Below are positions 1-9,359 of a stretch of 64,000 nt of DNA, piece after piece. The position numbers were made by a program, and so were the translations under genes. Under the pieces are notes generated by a model. That model ran no database searches. It was not told the DNA's origin and saw only the letters and a list, made by a program, of their open reading frames with translations. The stretch is from Catalinimonas alkaloidigena (GTDB lineage: Bacteria > Bacteroidota > Bacteroidia > Cytophagales > Flexibacteraceae). Numbering within the stretch: position 1 is the stretch's first letter; each line of letters starts with the position of its first letter. Where the stretch lies: the NCBI RefSeq assembly GCF_900100765.1, contig NZ_FNFO01000004.1, positions 558,001 through 622,000 on the forward strand, read 5' to 3'.

Positions 1-10
1 GTCTCTAATC

Positions 11-718
11 TTATGGAGTCTCCGCCCGCGCGTTGTACTCCCGCAGCATGTCGATCACGTCCTGGCGCTTGCGTGGGTTGAGCTTGTTCTGTTTGATGAA
101 CGCCAGCATGGCCTCCGATTGGCGCGCGAAGAGCCGGTCGAGCATCACGGTGTTGGGGTTGTCGAAGCTCAGCGCAATGCGGTTCTGGTTCACCAGCGTT
201 TCGTCGGTATACTGTTCGATTTCCTCGCGCTTCGCGTTGCGGATGTACAGAATCTCGAAGAGTTTGGTGCTGGACGAATTAAAGCGGCTGGGGTTGAAAA
301 ACGGGTCGTAGAAATAGTTGTAGCGGTAGGCATAGGGCGACATGGACGGATACACCGGGCGGTCGGGCGTGCGCATGGTCACACGGCGCCCCAGCAAAGA
401 ATAGGGTTCGCCTTCGTAAATCACCTCGAAAAAGGCCGCGATGTTGAGCAGCTCTTCATTACCCTCTCCCCGCTTCAAGGCCTGGTAGTAGCGCACGCCG
501 TTGAGGTAGGCATCCCACAAATCGAAGCCCTGAATTTGTTCGGGTGTGAACTTCAGGACCTGTCCCTGCTGGTCGATTTCCACCACGTCGTTGGCGATAT
601 ACCGCACCTGCCCTTTTAGCGTGTCGCCCTCCCAGGTAAACAAGCGTCCCTTGGTCCATTGTGCGGCCAGCGGATGTGTCAACAGGATCAGTACGAAAAA
701 AGAGAGCAAGCGCTTCAT
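11..718 (-). CDS. secreted protein of unknown function
   Basis: The product is 235 residues. It opens with a clear Sec signal peptide (MKRLLSFFVLILL, cleavage near AAQ at about residue 19), so it is exported to the periplasm or envelope. The mature part begins with a short beta-rich stretch (KGRLFTWEGDTLKGQVRY) and has a Tyr/Pro-rich loop around residues 120-145 (PYAYRYNYFYDPFF). The C terminus is basic and helical. I do not recognise a family and propose no function. It reads in the same direction as the aminotransferase and aroQ genes upstream, separated from the first by about 80 bases, so it may share their transcript. The ATG at 718 is chosen because it places the signal peptide at the N terminus. 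Confidence 0.75.
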   Translation of the reverse strand: MKRLLSFFVLILLTHPLAAQWTKGRLFTWEGDTLKGQVRYIANDVVEIDQQGQVLKFTPEQIQGFDLWDAYLNGVRYYQALKRGEGNEELLNIAAFFEVIYEGEPYSLLGRRVTMRTPDRPVYPSMSPYAYRYNYFYDPFFNPSRFNSSSTKLFEILYIRNAKREEIEQYTDETLVNQNRIALSFDNPNTVMLDRLFARQSEAMLAFIKQNKLNPRKRQDVIDMLREYNARAETP

Positions 719-798
719 AAAGGGCTAGGTTTAGAACGTAACGCTCAACATACGGAATTATCATGTACCGCGTCAGGTTTCCCGACCCACCAACCCAC

Positions 799-1869
799 TT
801 ACGCCGGTCGGTTCGCGTAGGCCGTCAGGAAATCTACCAGTTGTGCCACCTCGCTGTCGAGCAGGGCAGGGAAGTTGGCGATGCGGAACGTCGAATCCTT
901 CCACTCACCGTAGCCGTTGCCCAGCAAAAGTCCTTCGGCTTTGGCCGCGTCTTTGGTTGCCGCCAGGCGGGTAGCGTCGGTCTTAACCGTCACGACCGTC
1001 TGCGAACGAACGGCGTGGTTGGTCACCAGCGGCTGGTAGTGCGGCAGTTGCTCAGCCATGGCGTACAGCTGTGCCGCCCGGCGTTTAAGCTGCGCATCCA
1101 CTTCGGCGATATCGGGGGCCGTCTCCATCACCCGCATCAGCAGGTAAATGCCCAGCACGTTGGGTGTGGTGTTGGTCTGCCACTTCTCGATGTTTTTCAG
1201 GATGGTCAACAGACTGTTGTAGTGGCGCTTCTCGCCGATCTCTTCCGCCTTCGCCACCGCACGCGGGGAGCAGACCAGCAGACCCAACCCCGCCGGCATA
1301 CCGAAACACTTTTGAACCGACGCATGCCAGATGTCGGCGGCGGTGTAATCGGTCGCGATGCCCGCCATGGCCGAAGTGGCGTCTACGCTGATCAGCGCCT
1401 GCGGGTAGGCATCGCGCAGCGCCCGGATGGTATCGACCGAAGTTTGCGTGCCGTTCGACGTTTCGTTCTGCACACAGGCGATCAGCTCGGTGCTGTCGTC
1501 CACGGGCAGGTCCTGTACCGGAATGGCTTCGTTCACGTCCAGCACGTACGGCAACGCCCCTTCGTGCAGGTAATTCGTGTACTGAAATCCACGCTCGCCG
1601 AACGACCCGCTGTACAGGTGCAGGCTTTTTTCCCGGATCAGCGACTGCGCCACAATCTCCCACCCTTCGGACGACGACGAGGTGTACATCAGCGTGTAAT
1701 CGTCGGGAATGTGCAGTTTGGCTTTGGTCGCTTCGATGGCCCGCCGCGACAGTTCGTTGAAGGCCGTACTGCGGTGGCTGATGCTGAGCACGCCTTCCTG
1801 AAACGCGTCTTGCAGGTACTCGCTGATGCGATCGTAAACTTTGGAAGGGCCGGGGAAGAAAGTAATCAT
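799..1869 (-). CDS. class V (SerC-like) PLP-dependent aminotransferase
   Basis: This is a cytoplasmic fold-type I aminotransferase of 356 residues. The N terminus MITFFPGPSKVYD resembles the PGPs start of phosphoserine and alanine-glyoxylate aminotransferases. The segment SISHRS is the usual H-R element, and the Schiff-base lysine is K187 in SVQKCFG, followed by the glycine-rich PAGLGLL. The likely roles are serine synthesis or a related amino-group transfer; the sequence alone does not separate phosphoserine from alanine/serine-glyoxylate specificity. The reading frame is open upstream to 1938, but family alignment supports the ATG at 1869, because the 23 extra residues are unlike the family. 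The gene lies 102 bases downstream of aroQ in the same direction. Confidence 0.85.
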   Translation of the reverse strand: MITFFPGPSKVYDRISEYLQDAFQEGVLSISHRSTAFNELSRRAIEATKAKLHIPDDYTLMYTSSSSEGWEIVAQSLIREKSLHLYSGSFGERGFQYTNYLHEGALPYVLDVNEAIPVQDLPVDDSTELIACVQNETSNGTQTSVDTIRALRDAYPQALISVDATSAMAGIATDYTAADIWHASVQKCFGMPAGLGLLVCSPRAVAKAEEIGEKRHYNSLLTILKNIEKWQTNTTPNVLGIYLLMRVMETAPDIAEVDAQLKRRAAQLYAMAEQLPHYQPLVTNHAVRSQTVVTVKTDATRLAATKDAAKAEGLLLGNGYGEWKDSTFRIANFPALLDSEVAQLVDFLTAYANRPA

Positions 1870-1971
1870 GAAACGTAGATGAGTAACGGTTGAGGTATTC
1901 GGTTGAGTAAGGTCTGCGGAGAAGTGTATAAAAGGCAACGGCTCGGACCAGAAACGGTTACCGGGGTCACG

Positions 1972-2406
1972 CTACGAAGTGGTCGTTTTGGCGTGGAGCA
2001 GGTACAGCAGCGCCAGGCGGTAGCCGTCCATGCCCAACCCCGAGATGATGCCCACGCAGTTCGGACTCAGGTAACTGTGGTGCCGAAACGCCTCCCGCTT
2101 GAAAATGTTGGAAATGTGCACCTCGACGACGGGCGTTTTGATGGCCGCCACGGCGTCGGTCAGCGCCACCGACGTATGGGTGAACCCACCGGCGTTTAAA
2201 ATGATTCCATCGAACGAAAAACCCACTTCGTGCAGTTTATCAATCAATTCGCCTTCGTGATTCGATTGAAAATACGCTATTTGCACGTCACTGAAACTGG
2301 CTTTGAGCTGCTCCAGGTACGCTTCGAACGACTGCGATCCGTAAATGCCCGGTTCGCGCACGCCCAGCAGGTTCAGGTTAGGACCGTTGAGGATCAGGAT
2401 TTGCAT
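1972..2406 (-). CDS. aroQ: 3-dehydroquinate dehydratase, type II
   Basis: AroQ interconverts 3-dehydroquinate and 3-dehydroshikimate in the shikimate pathway, as a cytosolic dodecamer. The 144-residue length is standard for type II. Family signatures are complete: ILNGPNLNLLG at the N terminus, REPGIYG with the catalytic tyrosine, FQSNHEGELID, the NAGGFTHTSVAL block, and EVHISNIFKREAFRHHS with the catalytic histidine. The start is set at the ATG at 2406. The frame continues to 2442, but a perfect -7 promoter element (TAATTTTG) occupies 2422-2415, so the extra 12 codons would lie at or upstream of the promoter. The mRNA leader would then be only a few bases long. Confidence 0.95.
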   Translation of the reverse strand: MQILILNGPNLNLLGVREPGIYGSQSFEAYLEQLKASFSDVQIAYFQSNHEGELIDKLHEVGFSFDGIILNAGGFTHTSVALTDAVAAIKTPVVEVHISNIFKREAFRHHSYLSPNCVGIISGLGMDGYRLALLYLLHAKTTTS

Positions 2407-2414
2407 AAGGGTGC

Positions 2415-2444
2415 CAAAATTACTCGAAACCCCTGACCACACAA
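2415..2444 (-). promoter_or_regulatory. Bacteroidota-type promoter of aroQ
   Basis: On the minus strand a -33 TTG (2444-2442) is followed by 19 bases and a -7 TAATTTTG (2422-2415), which matches TAnnTTTG at every fixed position. Transcription would begin around 2410, four or so bases before the aroQ ATG, giving a nearly leaderless mRNA. This promoter decides the aroQ start codon. Confidence 0.65.
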
Positions 2445-2474
2445 GCGGTTCGATCCGGTTTACCCGGTTTGCCG

Positions 2475-2482
2475 TAGTTTTG
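2475..2482 (+). promoter_or_regulatory. candidate -7 element of the S8 peptidase gene
   Basis: TAGTTTTG matches the Bacteroidota -7 consensus TAnnTTTG. I find no TTG at the expected -33 position, so the site would need help from another factor or be weak. A start near 2488 would give the peptidase mRNA a leader of about 100 bases. Confidence 0.35.
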
Positions 2483-2591
2483 TAAATGGCACAAAAACGT
2501 TTGGTGCATGGTACGTGTTACTACCTTCCCTACGTTACCCTATAGGCCGGTAATCGGCCGACTGGTGTGCTCTTGATTTAACCCGTTTATT

Positions 2592-5444
2592 ATGTTCCGA
2601 TATGTTCCGCTATTCGGCGTGCTGTGGGCCTGGCTGGCCACCGCTGCGTACGCGCAAACCGACTACCAGCAACCGCACGCGCCTCAAACGATCGTCCTGA
2701 AAGTACGCCCCGAGTACCGCTACCTCTGCCGCGAAGACGGCATCGACGAGCCCGCGCTCAAAACGGTACTGGACGCGCTCCAGGCACAACCTCAGAAGAT
2801 TTTCCCGCACCATAGCCCCCCCATCGCGACCCGATTGCAGGGCAGTACGGCGCAAAACCGTTACCGGAAGCAGGCTGATCTTTCGCTGATCTACGAAATT
2901 CATTACGACGCCTCCGTCCCCCTACCCCAGGCCATCAGCCGTGTGTTGCACACCGGTCGGGTAGAATACGCCGAGCCCTATTTTTACCATCGCACCCTGG
3001 AGGTTCCGAACGATCCGCTCCTGTCGAGCCAGCAGAGCGGTTACCTGAGTGCGGTTTCGGCTTACGACGGCTGGGACGTTTCGACCGGCGACACGACCGT
3101 GACCATCGCCATTGTCGACTCCGGCACCAAATGGGACCACCCCGACCTGATCGACAACCTGCAACTGAACTACGACGACCCCATCAACGGCGTAGATGAC
3201 GACGGCGATGGCTACGTCGACAACTACCGCGGGTGGGACTTCGGCGGGTCCGATTACAACCGCGTTCAGGCCGACAACGACCCGGCCACCCGTACGCCCA
3301 GCACCAACCACGGCACGCACGTGGGCGGCATTGCCGCGGCCCGGACTGACAACGGCATCGGCGTTGCCGGCATGGGGTACAATTGCCGGTTTTTGCCGAT
3401 CAAGTGTGCGTCCGATAACGATACGCGCGCGGGCGGCAGCGCTTACATTCAGTTTGGCTACCAGGGCATTGTGTACGCTGCCGACCACGGCGCCAACATC
3501 ATCAACTGCTCGTGGGGTGGCCAGGGCTTTTCTTCGTTCGGGCAAGACATCGTCAATTACGTCACGTTCGGAAAAAACTGCCTGATCGTTGCGGCTGCCG
3601 GCAACGACGGCCTGGAGCAGGCTTTCTATCCGGCAGCGTACGATTACGTCCTGTCCGTAACGGCCACCAACAATACCGATCAGAAAGCTTCCTTTTCGAA
3701 CTACCACGCCACGGTCGACATCAGCGCGCCGGGTGTGAGCCTGACCAGTACGATTCTGCAAAGCGACACGAACGGCTACGGCCGCAGCAGCGGCACGTCG
3801 ATGGCGTCTCCGATGGTGGCCGGCGCGGCAGGCATCGTCAAAGCGGCGTTTCCCGACTACGATGCCATTCAGGTGGGCGAGCAGCTTCGCGTCACGGCCG
3901 ACGCGGGGATCTACGACCTCAACCCGCAGTACGTAGACAAAATGGGCCACGGACGGCTGAACCTCTACCGTGCCCTGACGGAATCCAAGCCTTCGGTGCG
4001 CCAGCTGGGTTTGCGTGCCACCAACGAAGCGGGCAGCGAGTTTCTTTACAGCGGCGACGTTGTAACGTTGGACCTGGATTTTATCAATTTTCTGCGTGCC
4101 ACAACGGCCGCCTGCCAGGTAACCCTCAGCAGTGCAGATCCTTACGTGCAGATTTTGTCGGACGAATCGACGCTGGGCATCATCGGGAGTGGCGAACTTG
4201 TGGACAACAGTGCCGCACCCTTCCAGATTGCACTCGACCCGACCACACCGCTGGAACGAGAAATTCAGTTTAAACTCACGTATACCGACCAGGGCTATCA
4301 AGACTACGAATACTTTACGCTGCTGGTCAACCAGACGTGGCTCGACATCGCCGTGAACCAGGTCAGCACGTCCATCACCAGCAACGGCCGCATCGGCTAC
4401 CAATCCTACGGTCCCGGCAAAGGGCTGGGCTTTCAGTACAACGACACCGACATGCTCTACGAGATGGGCCTGATCATGGCCAACGCCCCGAACCGCGTGG
4501 CCAGTGCCGTTCGCGATTCCACCGGCATCGAACAGAATGACGACTTCATCCCCCGGGAGCTCATCAGCGTGCTCCCCTCCACGCGCTCGGACCTGGAGTT
4601 GGGCGGCAATTTCGACGATGGGCTCATCGACACCCTGCCACAACACCTGAACGTCAGCGTCGGCTACCGCAGCTTTGCTTGGTCGGAAGCGCCGGACGAC
4701 AAATACGTGATCGTCGAGTACACCATCACGAACGATGGGAACGAAGCGTTGGAGCAATTTTACGCGGGCTTGTTCGCCGATTGGGATGTATCGTCACAGG
4801 GCCTGGACCGCGCTAACTGGGAAAGCGATCTGCAGGTCGGTTACGTGCGCGACGTGGCGGAAGAAGGAAAATTTGCGGCGATTCAACTTCTGTCTCCGGG
4901 CGAAGCCACCTACTACGCCATTACCAACGGTGATACCGGCACGGCGCCCTTGGGGGTGTACGACGGCTACTCGGAGCGCGAAAAGTACCTTTCGCTTTCT
5001 TCCGGCCAAACGTACCTCACTGCGGGCGGCACCGCCGGCGAAGACGTCTCGCACGTGGTAGGCTCCGGTCCCTTTTCGCTGGCCCCCGAAGCCTCGGTGA
5101 CCGTGGCCTTTGCCTTGATCGGTGCCGACAACCTGACTGACCTGCGCCAGAGTGCTCAGGCAGCGCGCCAACGTTACACGCAAATTACGCCGGTAGCAAC
5201 CACCCCGCCGGCCGATCAGTTCCGCCTTTACCCCAACCCGTCGGCGGGCACCGTGCAGGTCTACTGGCCTCAGGCCGCCGGACAAACCTTCTCGGCACAG
5301 GTGATGGACATCACAGGTCAGGAAGTTACGCGGCAGTCGCTGCGCAACGGGCAGGCGCTTCAGTTGCAAGTGCCGCCGGGTGTGTACATCCTGCGTGCCA
5401 CTCACGGTGAGGCCATCGAAACCCGACGCCTGATCGTGCAGTAA
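2592..5444 (+). CDS. secreted S8 family (subtilisin-like) serine peptidase with type IX secretion C-terminal domain
   Basis: This 950-residue extracellular protease has a Sec signal peptide (residues 1-21, ending AYAQ) and a propeptide-like region to about 135. The peptidase_S8 catalytic domain spans about 145-465. The triad is complete: D176 in AIVDSGTKWDHPDL, H243 in NHGTHVGG and S403 in SGTSMASPMVAGAAG, with the oxyanion-hole asparagine N338 in AAAGNDG. A large beta-rich region follows (about 470-865). The last 75 or so residues begin FRLYPNPSAGTVQV and end in ETRRLIVQ, the pattern of a type A T9SS sorting domain that is cleaved during export. The protein should therefore be released or surface-attached by the Por machinery. 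It is monocistronic, with a strong terminator just downstream. Confidence 0.93.
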   Translation: MFRYVPLFGVLWAWLATAAYAQTDYQQPHAPQTIVLKVRPEYRYLCREDGIDEPALKTVLDALQAQPQKIFPHHSPPIATRLQGSTAQNRYRKQADLSLIYEIHYDASVPLPQAISRVLHTGRVEYAEPYFYHRTLEVPNDPLLSSQQSGYLSAVSAYDGWDVSTGDTTVTIAIVDSGTKWDHPDLIDNLQLNYDDPINGVDDDGDGYVDNYRGWDFGGSDYNRVQADNDPATRTPSTNHGTHVGGIAAARTDNGIGVAGMGYNCRFLPIKCASDNDTRAGGSAYIQFGYQGIVYAADHGANIINCSWGGQGFSSFGQDIVNYVTFGKNCLIVAAAGNDGLEQAFYPAAYDYVLSVTATNNTDQKASFSNYHATVDISAPGVSLTSTILQSDTNGYGRSSGTSMASPMVAGAAGIVKAAFPDYDAIQVGEQLRVTADAGIYDLNPQYVDKMGHGRLNLYRALTESKPSVRQLGLRATNEAGSEFLYSGDVVTLDLDFINFLRATTAACQVTLSSADPYVQILSDESTLGIIGSGELVDNSAAPFQIALDPTTPLEREIQFKLTYTDQGYQDYEYFTLLVNQTWLDIAVNQVSTSITSNGRIGYQSYGPGKGLGFQYNDTDMLYEMGLIMANAPNRVASAVRDSTGIEQNDDFIPRELISVLPSTRSDLELGGNFDDGLIDTLPQHLNVSVGYRSFAWSEAPDDKYVIVEYTITNDGNEALEQFYAGLFADWDVSSQGLDRANWESDLQVGYVRDVAEEGKFAAIQLLSPGEATYYAITNGDTGTAPLGVYDGYSEREKYLSLSSGQTYLTAGGTAGEDVSHVVGSGPFSLAPEASVTVAFALIGADNLTDLRQSAQAARQRYTQITPVATTPPADQFRLYPNPSAGTVQVYWPQAAGQTFSAQVMDITGQEVTRQSLRNGQALQLQVPPGVYILRATHGEAIETRRLIVQ

Positions 5445-5464
5445 ATCGCATAAAATTCTCGTGC

Positions 5465-5504
5465 AAAAGGCCGTGCATCGCAAAGATGTACGGCCTTTTC
5501 TGTT
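5465..5504 (+). terminator. intrinsic terminator after the S8 peptidase gene
   Basis: A 15-base arm (5465-5479) pairs with 5485-5499 through one G-U wobble, with a five-base loop. The right arm ends in TTTT and is followed by CTGTT. It lies 20 bases past the peptidase stop codon. Confidence 0.85.
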
Positions 5505-5629
5505 AGACGGCGTAGCCAACGCCCACGCTGCACAGTACAGCACAACAAGGTTATTTCCGCGCAAATGCGTAACTCGTTACGCGGATCCCCCCGTACCCAA
5601 TGTATAGTTTGCCCATTGACCCTTCTTCT

Positions 5630-6343
5630 ATGTCCAAAACGACCCGCATCTTTCTGGTCCGCCACGGGGCCACCCTCTCCACCGCAGAATCTCGCTTTTC
5701 GGGCTCGGCCAACGTGCCCCTGTCCGACGAAGGACGCGAGCAGGCCCAGCGGCTGGCCTTCCGCCTTCGGAACGAAACCATTTCGGCCGTCTACTCCTCG
5801 CAACTCGGCAGGGCCATCGAAACAGCGCAGATCCTGGCCAAAACCCACAAACTTACCTTGCAGATCCGCGAAGGCTTGCAGGAAATTTCGCACGGCCACT
5901 GGGAAGGCATGACCCGAAAAGAAGTAGACGAGAAATATCCGGACGAAGCGGCAGCCTGGGAAGAAGACCCCTTCACCTACGCCCCGAAAGACGGCGAAAC
6001 CGGCCTCGACGTCACGGCCCGGGCCCTGCCTACGGTGATGGACATCGTACGCAGCCATCCCGGCGAAAAGGTGCTGATCGTGTCGCATAAGGCCACCATC
6101 CGCCTGTTGCTCAGTTCGTTGCTGGGTTTCGAGCCCCGGCGCTACCGCGATGCCCTCGACCAGAGCCCGGCAGCCCTCAACATCATCGACTTTAAAGATC
6201 CGGTGCGGGCACGCCTCACGCTTTTCAACGATACGTCGCACTATGCCGAAACGGGGCTGGCCATTCCAGCCATTCCGAGCGATCGCCTGTCGCGCTGGTG
6301 GGATTCCGGTACCGATCCGCTGGGCCGTCCGGACGAAAAGTAG
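5630..6343 (+). CDS. histidine phosphatase (phosphoglycerate mutase-like) family protein
   Basis: This is a 237-residue cytoplasmic phosphohydrolase or mutase of the histidine phosphatase superfamily. The phosphorylated histidine sits in the RHG motif (FLVRHGAT, residues 8-15). The other signatures are the SSQLGRAIETA helix, the acid-donor region EGLQEISHGHWEG, and the second catalytic histidine in LIVSHKATIRLLL. The C terminus extends about 40 residues past the core. Members of this subgroup include alpha-ribazole phosphatases, cofactor-dependent mutases and broad phosphatases, and the substrate cannot be read from the sequence. An in-frame ATG exists at 5600, but the ATG at 5630 (MSKTTRIFLVRHG) fits the family N terminus. 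Confidence 0.88.
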   Translation: MSKTTRIFLVRHGATLSTAESRFSGSANVPLSDEGREQAQRLAFRLRNETISAVYSSQLGRAIETAQILAKTHKLTLQIREGLQEISHGHWEGMTRKEVDEKYPDEAAAWEEDPFTYAPKDGETGLDVTARALPTVMDIVRSHPGEKVLIVSHKATIRLLLSSLLGFEPRRYRDALDQSPAALNIIDFKDPVRARLTLFNDTSHYAETGLAIPAIPSDRLSRWWDSGTDPLGRPDEK

Positions 6344-6433
6344 TCCACTGGCAAGTAAGAGCGTTCCCCCACTCGCTGCTAGTTACAAAGTGGGAAGGCG
6401 TTACGCAAGGCTTGCAGGCCGTAGATAGGGTGT

Positions 6434-7387
6434 TTAGACCATTTTACCGGCCAGCACCGCGGCCAGTAGCCCTTCTTTCAGGGCGAAGGTAGAGACGCGA
6501 ATCCGGGTCAGGCCGTACCGCGACAACACAAACTGAATCAGGCAGGAAGCCACCACGATCATGTCGACGCGCATGTCGATCATCCCCGGAATGGCCAGCC
6601 GCTCTTCGCGGTTTTTCTCCAGCAGCTCCTGGTGGATCTGTCGGTAAACCGCCAGCGGAAGTTCGTACTCCGTCTGGTGTTCGGCGGCTTGCAGGCCGTT
6701 TTCCTGATAGTAGATGTCGCAAAACGTATCGAACGAACCCGACGAGCCCACCAGGGTCTGCGGTGCGTACTGATGCACGGCGTTGTGCAGTGGCAACAGT
6801 TGTTCGTCCAGGTAATCGAAGAGGCGCTGGACAGCAGCCGGCCCCAGGGGATCTTGTTGCCCGAAACGATCGAGGAGGCGCTGGGCCCCGATTTCGAAAC
6901 TCTGTTTCCAGAAGATGCGCGCGTCGTTCCCGATGATGAACTCTACACTGCCCCCGCCAATGTCCATGATCAGGCTCGGCTCGTCGGCCAGCGGCAGGGC
7001 CAGCCGTACGCCTTCGTAGATGTAGGCGGCTTCCTGGTCGCCGTTAATGACGCGCACCTGAATGCCGGTTTCGGCCTTGATCCGGTCGACCAGTTCGCCG
7101 CCGTTTTTGGCACTGCGAACCGCGCTGGTGGCCGTGGCAAACACTCGCTCGGGCGAAACCTGCCAGTGCTGCAACCGCTCCGAAAACTGGCGCAGCGTGC
7201 CGAGTGCCCGCTCAAAAGCCGCCTCGGTCAAATAGCCGTTGGAAATTCCGCCGGAGCCGATTTTAACAAACCGCTTGTCGCGTTCCAGCATGCGGGGCGA
7301 TTCGCCCGCGACCGGTTCGGCAATCAGCAGGTGAAACGTGTTGGTACCCATGTCGATGGCCCCCACACGCCGTGAAGCATCCTCCAT
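6434..7387 (-). CDS. Ppx/GppA family exopolyphosphatase / pppGpp phosphohydrolase
   Basis: The 317-residue protein belongs to the actin-fold Ppx/GppA family, which removes terminal phosphate from polyphosphate or pppGpp. The phosphate-1 loop is AIDMGTNTFHLLIAE at the N terminus. The second loop is IMDIGGGSVEFIIG around residues 135-148, and GSSGSFDTF marks the later nucleotide-binding region. The C-terminal HD-type domain found in longer Ppx proteins is absent, which is usual in Bacteroidota. The start is placed at the ATG at 7387: the alternative ATG at 7408 overlaps a perfect -7 element (TATATTTG). The gene stands alone, convergent with the histidine phosphatase gene and divergent from the carboxylase gene. 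Confidence 0.88.
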   Translation of the reverse strand: MEDASRRVGAIDMGTNTFHLLIAEPVAGESPRMLERDKRFVKIGSGGISNGYLTEAAFERALGTLRQFSERLQHWQVSPERVFATATSAVRSAKNGGELVDRIKAETGIQVRVINGDQEAAYIYEGVRLALPLADEPSLIMDIGGGSVEFIIGNDARIFWKQSFEIGAQRLLDRFGQQDPLGPAAVQRLFDYLDEQLLPLHNAVHQYAPQTLVGSSGSFDTFCDIYYQENGLQAAEHQTEYELPLAVYRQIHQELLEKNREERLAIPGMIDMRVDMIVVASCLIQFVLSRYGLTRIRVSTFALKEGLLAAVLAGKMV

Positions 7388-7405
7388 AATTTGTGTCTTA
7401 CCGCG

Positions 7406-7413
7406 CAAATATA
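7406..7413 (-). promoter_or_regulatory. candidate -7 element of the Ppx/GppA gene
   Basis: TATATTTG on the minus strand matches TAnnTTTG fully and lies 18 bases before the ATG at 7387. The expected -33 position has TTC rather than TTG, so recognition may be weak. Its position argues against using the ATG at 7408. Confidence 0.45.
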
Positions 7414-7570
7414 GACGCTGGTCCGGAACCGGCGAACGTTCGGGCCGTTCTACACGCCTTGTTTCGGGTCAAAGCACGACTTTCACCAAAAGAACCGCCG
7501 CGCGGGCCGCCATAAGTCATTTATTAGGAATATTTTTACCGTCCTTTACCAACGCAACCCACACGTACGC

Positions 7571-9127
7571 ATGAACGACACCCCCGCCCCCGACCGTTTT
7601 GCCGAGCTGAACCGTAAGAACGAAGAAGCCCTGCAGGGCGGTGGCCCCGACCGAATCGACGCGCAACACAAAAAAGGCAAGCTGACCGCCCGCGAACGGC
7701 TCCGCCTGCTGCTCGACGAAGGCTCGTTCGAAGAGATCGGCAAGTTTGTGATGCACCGCGCCAAAGATTTCGGGATGGACAAGCAGCACTTTCTGGGCGA
7801 CGGGGTCGTGACGGGGTACGGCACCATCCACGGGCGACTGGTCTACGTCTTTTCGCAGGATTTCACCGTGTTTGGGGGGTCGCTCTCCGAATCGCACGCC
7901 GAAAAGATCGTGAAGATCATGGACCTGGCGATGAAAAACGGGGCACCCGTCATCGGCCTCAACGATTCGGGCGGGGCGCGCATTCAGGAAGGCGTGGTGT
8001 CGCTGGCGGGTTACGCCGACATTTTCTACCGCAACACGCTGGCGTCGGGCGTAGTGCCGCAGATTTCGGCGATCATGGGACCGTGTGCCGGCGGTGCGGT
8101 CTACTCTCCTGCCATCACCGATTTCATTCTGATGGTCGAACACTCGTCGTACATGTTTGTGACCGGCCCCAACGTGGTGAAGACCGTAACGCACGAAAAC
8201 GTCACGGCCGAAGAACTCGGCGGCGCTTCCACCCACAGCACCAAAAGTGGCGTGACGCACTTTGCCTGCGCCAACGAAGTGGAGTGCATCGAATACATCA
8301 AAAAGCTGCTCAGCTACGTGCCGCAGAATTGCGAAGAAGAGGCGCCGATGCTACCCTATACACCCGGCGACGAAACGCGTCCGGCCCTGAACGACCTGGT
8401 GCCCCTCAACCCCAACCAACCCTACGACATGCGCGAAGTGGTAGACGGCATCGTCGACGAAGGAACATTTTTCGAAGTGCACCGCAATTTTGCCGAGAAC
8501 ATCATCGTGGGCTTTGCACGACTGGCCGGTCGCAGCATCGGCATTGTGGGAAACCAGCCCGCCGTGCTGGCCGGTGTGCTCGACATTCATTCCAGCACCA
8601 AAGCTGCCCGGTTCGTGCGTTTCTGCGATTCGTTCAACATTCCACTGCTGGTGCTGGAAGACGTGCCCGGTTTTCTGCCCGGCACCGATCAGGAGTGGAA
8701 CGCCATCATCACCAACGGCGCGAAGCTGCTCTACGCCTTCAGCGAGGCCACCGTTCCGCGCGTCACCGTCATTACCCGCAAAGCCTACGGCGGAGCTTAC
8801 GACGTGATGAACTCCAAGCACATCGGGGCAGACCTCAATTACGCCTGGCCCACCGCCGAAATCGCCGTGATGGGTGCCAAAGGAGCTGCCGAAATTATTT
8901 TCCGTCGGGAAATCGCCGCGGCCGACGATCCGGAGGCCAAGCTTCAGGAAAAGGTGGACGATTACACCGCCAAGTTTGCCAACCCGTACCGCGCCGCCCA
9001 CCGGGGGTACATCGACGAGGTGATCAAACCGGAAGATACCCGACGTAAACTGATCCGCGCGTTCAAAATGTTGGAAAACAAGGTCGATACCCTGCCCAAA
9101 AAGAAACACGGGAACATTCCGCTGTAG
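7571..9127 (+). CDS. pccB: acyl-CoA (propionyl-CoA type) carboxylase, carboxyltransferase beta subunit
   Basis: The 518-residue enzyme subunit carries two crotonase-fold carboxyltransferase domains (about 15-260 and 280-510). It transfers carboxyl from biotin to propionyl-CoA or a related acyl-CoA, or in reverse as part of a methylmalonyl-CoA decarboxylase. Visible signatures are [16 protein letters not shown], the oxyanion-hole glycines in [12 protein letters not shown] and [12 protein letters not shown] of the N domain, and [10 protein letters not shown] plus [11 protein letters not shown] in the C domain. Length and motifs fit PccB/MmdA closely. The biotinylated alpha subunit is not adjacent, so it must be encoded elsewhere. 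Propionyl-CoA specificity is inferred from overall similarity only. Confidence 0.93.
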   Translation: MNDTPAPDRFAELNRKNEEALQGGGPDRIDAQHKKGKLTARERLRLLLDEGSFEEIGKFVMHRAKDFGMDKQHFLGDGVVTGYGTIHGRLVYVFSQDFTVFGGSLSESHAEKIVKIMDLAMKNGAPVIGLNDSGGARIQEGVVSLAGYADIFYRNTLASGVVPQISAIMGPCAGGAVYSPAITDFILMVEHSSYMFVTGPNVVKTVTHENVTAEELGGASTHSTKSGVTHFACANEVECIEYIKKLLSYVPQNCEEEAPMLPYTPGDETRPALNDLVPLNPNQPYDMREVVDGIVDEGTFFEVHRNFAENIIVGFARLAGRSIGIVGNQPAVLAGVLDIHSSTKAARFVRFCDSFNIPLLVLEDVPGFLPGTDQEWNAIITNGAKLLYAFSEATVPRVTVITRKAYGGAYDVMNSKHIGADLNYAWPTAEIAVMGAKGAAEIIFRREIAAADDPEAKLQEKVDDYTAKFANPYRAAHRGYIDEVIKPEDTRRKLIRAFKMLENKVDTLPKKKHGNIPL

Positions 9128-9280
9128 CGCCTGGGTCTGCCCAACGTTCGAGGAAGGGAATGCTGCGTACGTGCGTCGGACTGCGGTCGGCCAACCGTAC
9201 GGAGCTTGGCCCTGCGGGTTCTCCGCAGGAGTTAATGATTTGATAATACCCTACGGCAGCCTCTCCCCCCGATTCCTCCA

Positions 9281-9288
9281 TAGCTTTG
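9281..9288 (+). promoter_or_regulatory. candidate -7 element upstream of the first ECF sigma gene
   Basis: TAGCTTTG matches TAnnTTTG exactly, 72 bases before the sigma factor ATG at 9360. No TTG lies at the expected -33 distance. It is the best core promoter candidate for the ECF/FecR part of this locus. Confidence 0.35.
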
Positions 9289-9359
9289 TCGTGTTGCCTT
9301 TTTGGTGGGGCTTACCGGTGACGTAGTCTGATCCGAGGCCCCGGTGTTCGTTGAATTTG

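Noticed and set aside
2922-4757. Open frame of 611 codons on the - strand within the S8 peptidase gene
   Set aside because: The + strand protein has an intact catalytic triad, signal peptide and sorting tail; the antisense product resembles nothing.
5600-5629. Earlier ATG for the histidine phosphatase
   Set aside because: The ten extra residues precede the conserved first strand and are not family-like, and the upstream bases resemble an AT-rich promoter region.
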